Assembly: GCA_023406985.1 (NCBI GenBank)
Contig: JAEXTK010000218.1
Location: 1 to 7,654 of the forward strand
Reading direction: 5' to 3'
Source of the DNA: Spirochaetota bacterium
Lineage (GTDB): Bacteria; Spirochaetota; Spirochaetia; Treponematales; Breznakiellaceae
DNA: 7,654 nt
How positions within the stretch are numbered: position 1 is the first letter of the stretch; every line of letters begins with the position of its first letter. Made by a program: the position numbers and the translations under genes. Positions 1 through 6,012 of the stretch are shown piece after piece. The notes under the pieces were generated by a model. That model did not search any database. It had not been told where the DNA came from and was given only the letters and a program-made list of their open reading frames with translations.

Positions 1-227
1 GGGTTCGCCCTGCACCTCGGGGGGGATTCAGCCCGGGGCCGGCGCCGCAGCGCCCGGGCGGCGCTGCCGCGGCGCGGAGGCCGCCGCTCCCGGATTCCGC
101 TGCGGCGCTCGAACGGGGCGGCTTCCGGACGAAGGGCGCCCGGACGATACGGCGGCGCAGCCTCCGAGCGCCGCGGCGCGGGTGCCGCGGCGGGACGATT
201 TGGACGTTTTTCAGGTTTTTGTCTCGA
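1..227. other. GC-rich region without a recognisable gene
   Basis: I see no convincing coding sequence. The plus-strand frame open from base 1 to a TGA at 229-231 gives an Arg/Gly/Ala-rich product typical of non-coding GC-rich DNA. Minus-strand frames are mostly open but have no ATG. Two inverted repeats are visible: an 8-bp stem with a 5-nt loop (47-67), and a 9-bp stem with a 6-nt loop (169-192). The second is followed about 14 nt later by T runs at 207-211 and 216-220, too far for a standard intrinsic terminator. The tail of an upstream transcript could lie here, but this is not demonstrable. Confidence 0.4.
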
Positions 228-257
228 TTGACAGCGCTTTCCGGCCACGGATATACT
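228..257 (+). promoter_or_regulatory. Sigma70-type promoter of the acyltransferase gene
   Basis: A perfect -35 box TTGACA (228-233) is separated by 18 bp from a -10 box TATACT (252-257, 5/6 to consensus). Two T5 tracts nine bases apart (207-211, 216-220) sit where an UP element would lie. Transcription should start about 6-8 nt after the -10, at 263-265, which coincides with the ATG at 264. The implied transcript is therefore leaderless or nearly so. Confidence 0.7.
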
Positions 258-263
258 CCACGC

Positions 264-1157
264 ATGGAACGAATCAGCGCCGTCTACCGCGACCGCATCA
301 TGCAGATGATGCGCCACGCGAATCCCGATCGCATCGTCACCGAGAAGAACGTCCTGCAGGAGGGCAACCCGGCCATCCTGCCCTACATCGACGGCATGCT
401 GGCCGACCTCATCCAGGAAGGATCGGGAGTCGACGGGGCCGAGAACCTCGTCGAACTCATGGACAAGGCGAAGGCGGGATCGTCCTGCCTCCTCCTGCTC
501 GAGCACTACAGCAACTTCGACCTGCCCGCCTTCAGCTACCTCGTGCGGAAAGGCCTGCCGCGGGGCCAGGAGATCGCCGACGCGGTGGTCGCCATCGCCG
601 GCATGAAGCTCAACGAGGACAACCCCGTCGTCGCCGCCTTCGCCGAAGCCTACGCGCGCATCATCATCTATCCGAGCCGCGCCCTCGCCGGCCTGGACGC
701 CGAGAAGGACCGCGCCGAATTCGTGCGGAGCAACGCCATCAACCGGGCCGCCATGAAGGCGCTCAACGAGGTCAAGGTCGCGGGCAAGCTCGTCCTCGTG
801 TTCCCCGCGGGCACCCGCTTCCGCCCCTGGGCGCCGGAGTCCAAGCGCGGCGTGCGCGAGATCGACTCCTACATCAAGTCCTTCGACTATATGTGCCTGG
901 TCTCCCTGAACGGGGAGGTGCTCCGCATCCAGAAGGGCGACATGGCCGAAGACCTCCTCTCCAAGGACGTGATCCGCGTCGGCGTAAGCCCCGTGATCTC
1001 CTGCGCGGCCTTCCGCGACGCCGCCAAGGAGGCGGCCGAGAAGGCCGGCGTGGAGGATAAGAAGCAGGCGGTGGTCGACGCCATCATGGCCAAGCTCGAG
1101 GACATGCACGCGGAGGGCGAGGCGCGGCGCGCCGCGGAGATCGCGCGTCGGGCCTGA
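264..1157 (+). CDS. PlsC-superfamily glycerolipid acyltransferase
   Basis: The 297-residue protein probably transfers an acyl chain onto glycerol-3-phosphate or lysophosphatidate in phospholipid synthesis at the inner face of the cytoplasmic membrane. The catalytic HX4D motif is H81-YSNF-D86, within a hydrophobic block (residues 73-92, LLLLEHYSNFDLP). The later block FPAGTR (180-185) corresponds to the FPEGTR phosphate-binding motif, with Ala in place of Glu. It is followed by an RPW..ESKRG stretch that recalls plant/chlamydial-type glycerol-3-phosphate acyltransferases more than classic PlsC. No clear transmembrane helix is seen. The C-terminal ~50 residues are charged and helical. I chose ATG 264 because an in-frame TTG at 219 lies upstream of the promoter. 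No Shine-Dalgarno is visible, which fits a leaderless message. The acyl-acceptor specificity cannot be settled from sequence. Confidence 0.8.
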   Translation: MERISAVYRDRIMQMMRHANPDRIVTEKNVLQEGNPAILPYIDGMLADLIQEGSGVDGAENLVELMDKAKAGSSCLLLLEHYSNFDLPAFSYLVRKGLPRGQEIADAVVAIAGMKLNEDNPVVAAFAEAYARIIIYPSRALAGLDAEKDRAEFVRSNAINRAAMKALNEVKVAGKLVLVFPAGTRFRPWAPESKRGVREIDSYIKSFDYMCLVSLNGEVLRIQKGDMAEDLLSKDVIRVGVSPVISCAAFRDAAKEAAEKAGVEDKKQAVVDAIMAKLEDMHAEGEARRAAEIARRA

Positions 1158-1173
1158 CCGTCCCGCAACGGGG

Positions 1174-1204
1174 AGCGCCGGGATCCGTTTCCCGGCGCTT
1201 GTTC
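1174..1204 (+). terminator. Hairpin terminator after the acyltransferase gene
   Basis: There is a perfect 10-bp inverted repeat, AGCGCCGGGA (1174-1183) and TCCCGGCGCT (1190-1199), with a 6-nt loop. It lies 16 nt after the stop codon. The tail TTGTTC is only moderately U-rich, so termination may be partial. The right end of the stem touches the proposed -35 box of siaA. Confidence 0.6.
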
Positions 1205-1227
1205 GGTAATTTCCGATAATCTATATT
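1199..1227 (+). promoter_or_regulatory. Candidate promoter of the siaABCD operon
   Basis: A weak -35 TTGTTC (1199-1204, 3/6) lies 17 bp from a good -10 TATATT (1222-1227, 5/6). The predicted start near 1234 leaves only about 7 nt before the siaA ATG at 1241. A GATAAT at 1215-1220 is an alternative -10 but has no -35 at a suitable distance. AAGGA at 1235-1239 is only 1 nt from the ATG, too close for normal ribosome-binding-site spacing. Confidence 0.5.
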
Positions 1228-1240
1228 CAAGTTCAAGGAT

Positions 1241-3253
1241 ATGGAGAACACTCGACCGCCCGCGGTCCGCACGCTGCGCACCGCGTTCCTGCTCGCGCTC
1301 ATCCTCGCGTATGCCGTCATCGCGGTCGTCACGTTCGTCGTCTTCTCCGCCGCCGCGGGAAACCTGAGCGACCGGTACGCGGAGCGGTACGGCATCGCCC
1401 AGAGCGAACTGGAGAAGAACCGCATCCGCTCCATCGTGGACCGGGAGCTCGCCTTGAGCCTCAAGCTGGGCGACGATCCCGCGATCCGCGCGTGGATGCG
1501 CGCCGAGGACGACGAGGCCCTCAAGGCCGCCGCCCTCGAACAGCTGGAAAGCTATCGGCGCCTCTTCCGCGACGGGGCGTATTTCCTCGCGATCGCTTCG
1601 AGCGGTTCCTACTACATCCGCACGCCCGATTCGAGCGAGCTCAGGAAAACGGCGCTCAAGGCGGACTCCCCCGACGACCGGTGGTTCTACAACCTCCTTT
1701 CCACCGAAGCCGCATACGAGCTCAACGTGGACCACAACGCCCTGCTCGCCGAGAATCGGGTATGGATCAACGTCATCGTCCGCGACGGCCGCGGCAGGGC
1801 GATCGGCGTGGCCGGTTGCGGCCTGGACCTCACCGCCTTCCTGTCGGCCCTCCTCGACCGGCCGGCGTCCGGCGTCTCCACGGTCATCGTGGACGCCGAG
1901 GGGACGCTCCTCGCCTACCAGGACCGGGATCTCGTCGCGCGCAACGCGGAGGCGATGAACGACGCCGTCAAGGCCGATATCTACGGCTTCCTACCCGACG
2001 TCGCGGATCGACGCGCGCTCAGGACGGCCCTGCAATCCGCGACGGACGGCGGGCCGCCCGCGGTCCTCAGGTTGAAGTTCCAAGGCAGGAAGGAGCTCTG
2101 CGCCGTTTCCGTCCTGAGCGAACTCGGCTGGTACGACCTCATCTTCGTGGACGCGGGGAGCGTCATCGGGCCCGCCGATTTCGTCCCGATCGCTTCGGTG
2201 ACCCTCCTGGCCCTCCTCGCCGTCGCCGCGATCATGCTCGCGCTCACGAATCGACTCGTCCTCTCCCCCATCGCGAAGCTCACCGAAGCGACGAGCCGGA
2301 TCGCGGGGGGATCGTACGACCTCGCCCTGCCGGAGGGAAGCGACGAGATCGGCCGCCTGGCCGTATCCTTCAGGTCGATGGCCGAAAAGGTCAAGGACTA
2401 CACCCGCGGCCTCCAGACCCTCGTGGAGGAGCGCACCGCCGAACTCCGGAAGGCGAACGCGGACCTGGAATCCTCCCGCGGGGCCATCCTGGAGTCCATC
2501 GAATACGCCAAGCTCATCCAGGACTCGATCAATCCTTCCGTCGCCGCGCTCCAGTCCCGCCTGGGCGGCTACTTCGCCGCGGTGCGGCAGCGCGACCTCG
2601 TCGGCGGCGATTTTTTCTTCTTCAAGACCGTGGAGGACGGGTTCTGCCTCGCGGTCGCCGACTGCACGGGCCACGGCGTCCCGGGGGCCTTCATGACCAT
2701 GCTCGTCAAAGCCCACCTGGACCGCGTGGCCGAGGCGCTCCCCGACGCGAGCCCGTCCGCGCTGCTCGCCGAGCTGGACCGATTGGTCGTGGAGAGCCTC
2801 GCCGCGGAGACGGAATCGGCGCATCTGGAAAACGGCCTGGACATCGCCCTCTGCCGCTACCGCGCATCCGCGGACACCCTCCACTTCGCGGGCGCGGGGC
2901 TCCCCCTCTTCGCGTGGCGCGGGGACGTCGCCGAGGTTCCCGCCTCCCGCGCCCACCTGGGCTTCTCGGGAGGGCGCCGGAAGAAGGAGTTCGTCGACCA
3001 CGCGATTCCGGCCGCGTCCGCCCACCGCTTCTACCTCGCGACGGACGGCGTCCTGGACCTTCCCGGCGGCGAACGCGGCCTCCCCTTCGGCAGGACGCGG
3101 TTGCGCCGGCTCATCGCGGATATCGCCCCGCTTTCCTTCGCCGACGCGGAGGCCCGCTCCCTGGACGCGTTCTCGGCCTGGCGGGCCGGCCGCGGTCAGC
3201 GGGACGATCTCACCTTCGTCGGCTTCGCCCTCAGGCCCCCCAAGGAGGCATGA
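1241..3253 (+). CDS. siaA: SiaA: membrane Cache-HAMP-PP2C (SpoIIE-type) phosphatase
   Basis: This 670-residue sensor phosphatase would remove phosphate from SiaC, as in P. aeruginosa, so relaying an extracytoplasmic signal to c-di-GMP synthesis. Order of parts: a transmembrane helix (~14-36); an extracytoplasmic double-Cache domain (~37-313) with a DDRWFYN segment (145-151) and YELNVDHN (159-166); a second helix (~315-337); a HAMP domain (~338-392); a coiled-coil linker ending in the typical SIEYAKLIQDSI (419-430); then a PP2C/SpoIIE domain (~445-666). Metal-binding positions look intact: D457 in VGGDF, D474 in ADCTGHG, D534 in GLDIAL, D602 in ATDGV, and D655/D656 in QRDDLTF. The length is close to the Pseudomonas protein. 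It is the first gene of the operon and its stop directly abuts siaB. The domain order alone would also suit an RsbU-like phosphatase; the neighbours decide the SiaA call. The ligand of the Cache domain is unknown. Confidence 0.88.
   Translation: MENTRPPAVRTLRTAFLLALILAYAVIAVVTFVVFSAAAGNLSDRYAERYGIAQSELEKNRIRSIVDRELALSLKLGDDPAIRAWMRAEDDEALKAAALEQLESYRRLFRDGAYFLAIASSGSYYIRTPDSSELRKTALKADSPDDRWFYNLLSTEAAYELNVDHNALLAENRVWINVIVRDGRGRAIGVAGCGLDLTAFLSALLDRPASGVSTVIVDAEGTLLAYQDRDLVARNAEAMNDAVKADIYGFLPDVADRRALRTALQSATDGGPPAVLRLKFQGRKELCAVSVLSELGWYDLIFVDAGSVIGPADFVPIASVTLLALLAVAAIMLALTNRLVLSPIAKLTEATSRIAGGSYDLALPEGSDEIGRLAVSFRSMAEKVKDYTRGLQTLVEERTAELRKANADLESSRGAILESIEYAKLIQDSINPSVAALQSRLGGYFAAVRQRDLVGGDFFFFKTVEDGFCLAVADCTGHGVPGAFMTMLVKAHLDRVAEALPDASPSALLAELDRLVVESLAAETESAHLENGLDIALCRYRASADTLHFAGAGLPLFAWRGDVAEVPASRAHLGFSGGRRKKEFVDHAIPAASAHRFYLATDGVLDLPGGERGLPFGRTRLRRLIADIAPLSFADAEARSLDAFSAWRAGRGQRDDLTFVGFALRPPKEA
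3242..3248 (+). promoter_or_regulatory. Ribosome binding site of siaB
   Basis: A strong AAGGAGG lies inside the last codons of siaA, 5 nt before the ATG at 3254. It fixes the siaB start over another ATG at 3250, which is in a different frame. Confidence 0.75.
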
Positions 3254-3805
3254 ATGCTCGATATGCTCAAGCTGCGGCAAGACCTCTCGGAAAGCGGCAT
3301 CCTCATGAGCTTCAACGGACCGTTCACGCACGGGATCATCGAAGAATTCGGGAACGCCATCAAGCGTTACCTGGAGGTGGCGCAGCTCGATAAAGGCGCG
3401 GTCATGGACGTCTTCGCGACCTACATCGAGCAGGCGCAGAACGCCAAGAACTACCTCGCGCGGAGCGCCTTCTCCGACGACCGGCTCGCGGCCGCCATCG
3501 TGGTGATCGCCTTCGCCGACGGGGCGTACAGCGTGAGTTCGGGCAACGCCATCCGCAGGGCGGACGCGGGCGAACTCCGGGAGCGGCTCCGGACGATCAA
3601 CGCCTTGGACAAGGACGGCCTCAAGAAACTGTACAAGGAGCGGCTCAGGATGGAGCGGCGGCCGGACTCCGCGGGGGCGGGCGTCGGCCTCATCTCCCTC
3701 GCGCGGTCCTCCGTCGGGGGCCTCCAGTACTCGTTCGATCCCTTCGACGAGGATCACGATTTCTTCAGCCTGACCGTGCGGGTCTCCGGAGGACAACCGT
3801 GCTGA
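3254..3805 (+). CDS. siaB: SiaB: SiaC threonine kinase (DUF6272 family)
   Basis: This 183-residue cytoplasmic protein matches the SiaB family, a GHKL-like kinase that in P. aeruginosa phosphorylates SiaC on Thr68 and so opposes SiaA. Visible features are an N-box-like helix, VFATYIEQAQNAKNYL (53-68), with E59 and N63 placed as in GHKL ATPases. A conserved-looking YSVSSGNAI (92-100) follows. A glycine-rich lid, GAGVGLISLA (141-150), resembles the G2 box of anti-sigma kinases such as RsbW. The C-terminus (FFSLTVRV, 170-177) is a beta strand typical of the fold. The gene starts immediately after the siaA stop with a strong ribosome binding site, and its end overlaps siaC by 7 nt. The call rests on these motifs plus the exact siaA-B-C-D order. 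Confidence 0.85.
   Translation: MLDMLKLRQDLSESGILMSFNGPFTHGIIEEFGNAIKRYLEVAQLDKGAVMDVFATYIEQAQNAKNYLARSAFSDDRLAAAIVVIAFADGAYSVSSGNAIRRADAGELRERLRTINALDKDGLKKLYKERLRMERRPDSAGAGVGLISLARSSVGGLQYSFDPFDEDHDFFSLTVRVSGGQPC
3788..3793 (+). promoter_or_regulatory. Ribosome binding site of siaC
   Basis: GGAGGA lies 5 nt upstream of a GTG codon at 3799 and supports GTG as the siaC start, inside the end of siaB. Confidence 0.7.
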
Positions 3806-4179
3806 ACATTCCCGCCACCGCGACGACCCCGAAGATCGCCTGGGACGACGAGGCCAAGACGCTCTCGGTCTCGGGCGAATCCTACCCCGAGAATTCCTTC
3901 GCCTTCTACGCGCCGGTATTCGAGTGGCTGAGCCAGACGCTCCCGACCGCCGCTGCCCTGCACCTCTCCGTGGACGTCCGCTACATGAACTCCAGCAGCA
4001 CGAAGTGCATGCTCGACATCATCGATCTCCTCGGCGAGGCGGCCGAGCGCGGCTGCGCGGCGAGCATCGCCTGGCTCTACGAAGAGGACAACGAGCGGGC
4101 CCGGGACCTCGCCGAGGAGTTCTTGGAAGACGTCGAGATCCCCTACACGATCGTGCCGGTGAAGGTCGGTTCGAGATGA
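3799..4179 (+). CDS. siaC: SiaC: phosphorylatable regulator of diguanylate cyclase (DUF1987)
   Basis: This is a 126-residue single-domain protein of the SiaC/DUF1987 family. In P. aeruginosa the unphosphorylated form binds and activates SiaD, and phosphorylation on Thr68 by SiaB blocks this. The hallmark sequence YMNSSSTKCMLDI spans residues 62-74, and counting from the GTG start puts its threonine at exactly position 68. The preceding LHLSVDVR (54-61) and the following helix match the STAS-like alternating strand/helix pattern of the family, analogous to anti-sigma antagonists. The gene overlaps siaB by 7 nt and siaD by 4 nt (ATGA), which suggests coupled translation and fixed stoichiometry. 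The function is inferred by homology; family and phosphosite are read directly. Confidence 0.9.
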   Translation: MLNIPATATTPKIAWDDEAKTLSVSGESYPENSFAFYAPVFEWLSQTLPTAAALHLSVDVRYMNSSSTKCMLDIIDLLGEAAERGCAASIAWLYEEDNERARDLAEEFLEDVEIPYTIVPVKVGSR

Positions 4180-5177
4180 AGACGCGGCAGGCCGACGCGG
4201 GCTTCGCGAAATCCATCCTCTCGCGCGCGGACGCCGTGCTCGCGCAAGGCGGGAACTGCGCCGAGGACCTCGTCGAGCTCGCGGAAGCGTACGGCCGCCT
4301 GGAGGATCGGCTCGCCAAGATCATCGCGATCAGCGACCGCTACCAGGAGGAGGCCCTGGAATCGCGCGGCCTGCTCAGGGAAGCGCTCGAACGCCTGGGG
4401 GAAGCCGGCCTGGGCGGGGCGGAGGGGCCGACGGTCTCCATCAAAGTCAGGGAGGCCGGTTTCCCCGTGGGCGGCAAGCGGGACTGGCCGATCGCCGAGC
4501 GCGCCAAGGCGGCGGTGGCCGCCGGCTCCCTGGCGGGGATCTCCGCGGAGGACCTCGGCCAGCTCCTCCGGCGCTACGAGAAACTGGAAGGGCGGCTCGA
4601 CAAGATCGTGCGCATCAGCGACGCCTACCAGAGCGAGCTCCGCGAGATCACGCTCCGCATGGAGTTCATGGCCCGGACGGACAGCCTCACGAAGCTCGCG
4701 AGCCGGAGGGATATGATCGAGCGGATCGAGAAGGAATTCGCCCGATACGGCCGCTACGGCGCCCCCTTCTCCCTCATCATCTTCGACGCGGACGATTTCA
4801 AGGCGGTCAACGACGGCTACGGCCACAACGTCGGCGACCAGACCCTCCGGACGATAGCCTCCGTCTTCGGCCGGGAACTCCGCCGCACCGACACCTGCGG
4901 ACGCTGGGGCGGCGAGGAATTCCTCGTGCTCTGTCCCGAGACGGCCCTGGAGGAAGCCCTCACCGTGGCCGAGAAGTGCCGGCTCGCGGTGGAGGTCACC
5001 GCCGTGGAAACCGCGACCGCGGAGGTCCGTCTCACCATCAGCGGCGGCGTCGCGACCATCGAGCGCGGCCTCGGCATGGACGAACTCATCAAGCGGGCCG
5101 ACGACGCCCTCTACCTCGCCAAGCTGGAAGGCAAGAACCGGGTCCTCCCCTGGGACCCGAAGCTGAAGCACGCGTAG
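4176..5177 (+). CDS. siaD: SiaD: GGDEF diguanylate cyclase with duplicated N-terminal module
   Basis: This 333-residue soluble enzyme should make c-di-GMP from two GTP when activated by SiaC. The C-terminal GGDEF domain (~168-327) looks active: DSLTKLASRR (169-178), metal-binding D204 in FDADDF, guanine-contacting N212 and D213, GHNVGD (216-221), and the signature GGEEF (245-249). A feedback I-site RxxD (R236-D239) lies exactly five residues before the signature. The N-terminal part (1-165) is helical and has no membrane segment. It contains two copies of a motif of the form AEDL..L...Y..LE.RL.KI..ISD.YQ, at residues 29-59 and 124-154, joined by a Gly/Pro-containing linker (~74-106). The protein is about 100 residues longer than P. 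aeruginosa SiaD as I recall it, which the second copy would explain. The start is ATG 4176, overlapping the siaC stop; upstream in-frame starts lie inside siaC. The Shine-Dalgarno is weak (AAGG, 4162-4165), so translational coupling is likely. Confidence 0.9.
   Translation: MKTRQADAGFAKSILSRADAVLAQGGNCAEDLVELAEAYGRLEDRLAKIIAISDRYQEEALESRGLLREALERLGEAGLGGAEGPTVSIKVREAGFPVGGKRDWPIAERAKAAVAAGSLAGISAEDLGQLLRRYEKLEGRLDKIVRISDAYQSELREITLRMEFMARTDSLTKLASRRDMIERIEKEFARYGRYGAPFSLIIFDADDFKAVNDGYGHNVGDQTLRTIASVFGRELRRTDTCGRWGGEEFLVLCPETALEEALTVAEKCRLAVEVTAVETATAEVRLTISGGVATIERGLGMDELIKRADDALYLAKLEGKNRVLPWDPKLKHA
4260..4352 (+). repeat. SiaD N-terminal motif, copy 1
   Basis: This encodes SiaD residues 29-59, which align without gaps to residues 124-154 with 18 of 31 identical. 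Shared positions include AEDL, the Y..LE.RL.KI core and ISD.YQ. The helical, coiled-coil-like pattern suggests a dimerising stalk or SiaC-contact element. Confidence 0.75.
4545..4637 (+). repeat. SiaD N-terminal motif, copy 2
   Basis: This encodes SiaD residues 124-154, directly before the GGDEF domain, the position expected for the single stalk of a standard SiaD. The nucleotide sequence has diverged from copy 1, so the duplication is not recent. Confidence 0.75.
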
Positions 5178-5190
5178 GGCGCTCCGACTT

Positions 5191-5529
5191 TCACTCTTCA
5201 AGGAACGTCTTCAAATCCCCGAGCTTCCGCTCCCACTGCGCGGCCGCCATATCCAGGTACTGGGTCATGGTTCCTATCGGCGTCGCGTCGAACTCGAACA
5301 GGGTCTCGCGTCCCACGCGGGCGCTCCGGACGAGACCCGCCCGCTCCAAGACCCTGAGGTGCTTGGTTATCGCCTGCCGGGTGAGGCTCGTGCCTTCGGC
5401 CAGCTGCGAGATGGACTGCCGCGAGAGGCGGCACAGTTTCTCGATCAGGGAAAGCCGGGTTTCATCGCCCAAGGCGGCGAAAAGGGGCGCCTGGAGGATG
5501 AAACCCGGGCCGAAGACGCTATCCGACAT
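5191..5529 (-). CDS. ArsR-family winged-helix repressor
   Basis: This is a 112-residue DNA-binding protein of the ArsR type. ALGDETRLSLIEKL (19-32) is the family's opening helix. The helix-turn-helix spans about 39-66 (SISQLAEGTSLTRQAITKHL), followed by a wing at ~67-80 ending in RETLFEF. There is no ELCVCDL-like metal site and only one cysteine (C33), so metal sensing is unlikely. The C-terminal helix (YLDMAAAQWERKLGDLKTFL, 91-110) is typical of ArsR proteins paired with SRPBCC partners. Its start overlaps the end of the SRPBCC gene by 11 nt with no good ribosome binding site, so translation is probably coupled. It probably represses its own operon through the boxes near 5968-6024. It ends 13 nt from siaD, tail to tail. 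Confidence 0.88.
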   Translation of the reverse strand: MSDSVFGPGFILQAPLFAALGDETRLSLIEKLCRLSRQSISQLAEGTSLTRQAITKHLRVLERAGLVRSARVGRETLFEFDATPIGTMTQYLDMAAAQWERKLGDLKTFLEE

Positions 5530-5965
5530 ACTTCGCGATGTTCTCCAGCTGTTCGACCCAACCGTCCGTGTTCATGCGGAAGGCCTCCAGCCGCCGGTTC
5601 GCCGGGATATGCTCAAAGCCCGATTCCGTCACCGTGAGGCGGGTACCGCCGCCGGCCGCTTCCAGGGTGAACTCCACGAGCGTCGGCGGTTCCTTCTCGT
5701 AATCGATCGTCGGATCGGCGGGGTACGGGTGCCAGGTGAACGCGAAGGATTTCTCCTTTTCCATCTTCTTCACGTCGATGGCCCATCGCAGGTGCTCGAA
5801 GCCGGGGAAGTTCAGCGTCCCCGGAATCGATTTCCCTACGGCGAAGGGTTCCTCGAAGACGCAGCCGAACCATTTCCCGAACTCTATGTGATCCGTCAGC
5901 GCCTTCCAAACCCGGGGGAGGGAGGCCTTCAGGTCGATACGCTTTTCGATACGGTTTTGCTCCAT
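5519..5965 (-). CDS. SRPBCC / AHSA1-domain protein
   Basis: This 148-residue protein has the START-like SRPBCC fold of the AHSA1 family, a helix-grip domain with a hydrophobic pocket. The actual ligand or client is unknown. Visible features are the opening strand IEKRIDLKASLPRVWKALTD (6-25), FGKWFG (29-34), the strand FAFTWHPY (74-81), and the family's closing strands and long helix: TLVEFTLEA, GTRLTVTESGFEHI (107-120), then AFRMNTDGWVEQLENIAKYV. The start is ATG at 5965, with AAGGAG six bases upstream; an in-frame upstream codon at 5998 would lie within or ahead of the promoter. It is the first gene of a two-gene minus-strand operon with the ArsR repressor. Such pairs are common, but the repressor usually comes first. 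Confidence 0.87.
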   Translation of the reverse strand: MEQNRIEKRIDLKASLPRVWKALTDHIEFGKWFGCVFEEPFAVGKSIPGTLNFPGFEHLRWAIDVKKMEKEKSFAFTWHPYPADPTIDYEKEPPTLVEFTLEAAGGGTRLTVTESGFEHIPANRRLEAFRMNTDGWVEQLENIAKYVG

Positions 5966-5967
5966 TT

Positions 5968-5983
5968 GCAACTCCTTGGTTGC
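5968..5983. promoter_or_regulatory. Operator-like box 1 (GCAAC-N6-GTTGC)
   Basis: This is an inverted repeat with 5-bp arms, extended to 6 bp by the flanking T5967/A5984 pair. It lies between the -10 box and the start codon, covering the predicted transcription start and the ribosome binding site. It is a probable site for the ArsR protein. Confidence 0.55.
5972..5977 (-). promoter_or_regulatory. Ribosome binding site of the SRPBCC gene
   Basis: CTCCTT on the plus strand reads AAGGAG on the minus strand, six bases before the ATG at 5965. It lies in the spacer of operator-like box 1. Confidence 0.75.
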
Positions 5984-6012
5984 ATAATAGCACAACAACG
6001 ATCGATCGGCAA
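5984..6012 (-). promoter_or_regulatory. Promoter of the SRPBCC-arsR operon
   Basis: On the minus strand there is a -35 TTGCCG (6012-6007, 4/6), a 17-bp spacer and a -10 TATTAT (5989-5984, 5/6). The predicted start near 5977 gives a leader of about 12 nt that still includes AAGGAG. The spacer contains a 10-bp palindrome, CGATCGATCG (5999-6008). The region is clearly more AT-rich than its surroundings. Confidence 0.7.

Noticed and set aside
169..220. GC hairpin followed by T runs as an intrinsic terminator
   Set aside because: The T run starts about 14 nt after the stem and such stems are expected by chance in this GC-rich stretch; the T tracts fit an UP element better.
219..263. TTG-initiated N-terminal extension of the acyltransferase
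   Set aside because: It would start upstream of the -35 box of the gene's own strong promoter and has no ribosome binding site.
182..1060. 292-codon plus-strand frame overlapping the acyltransferase
   Set aside because: Arg-rich shifted frame; the other frame has HX4D and FPAGTR motifs.
1492..3393. 633-codon plus-strand frame overlapping siaA
   Set aside because: Arg/Pro-rich translation of the shifted siaA frame with no domain.
1991..3796. 601-codon open frame on the minus strand opposite siaA and siaB
   Set aside because: It is an antisense shadow caused by high third-position GC. Its product is low-complexity Gly/Arg/Glu-rich with no recognisable domain, while the plus strand encodes clear families.
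4143..5201. 352-codon open frame on the minus strand opposite siaD
   Set aside because: Same cause; the GGDEF motifs on the plus strand are unambiguous.
5967..5984. RNA hairpin hiding the ribosome binding site of the SRPBCC gene
   Set aside because: The predicted transcription start near 5977 lies inside the repeat, so the full stem would not be in the message; a DNA operator is the better reading.
5966..5998. Eleven-residue N-terminal extension of the SRPBCC protein
   Set aside because: It spans the -10 box, while ATG 5965 has AAGGAG at ideal spacing.
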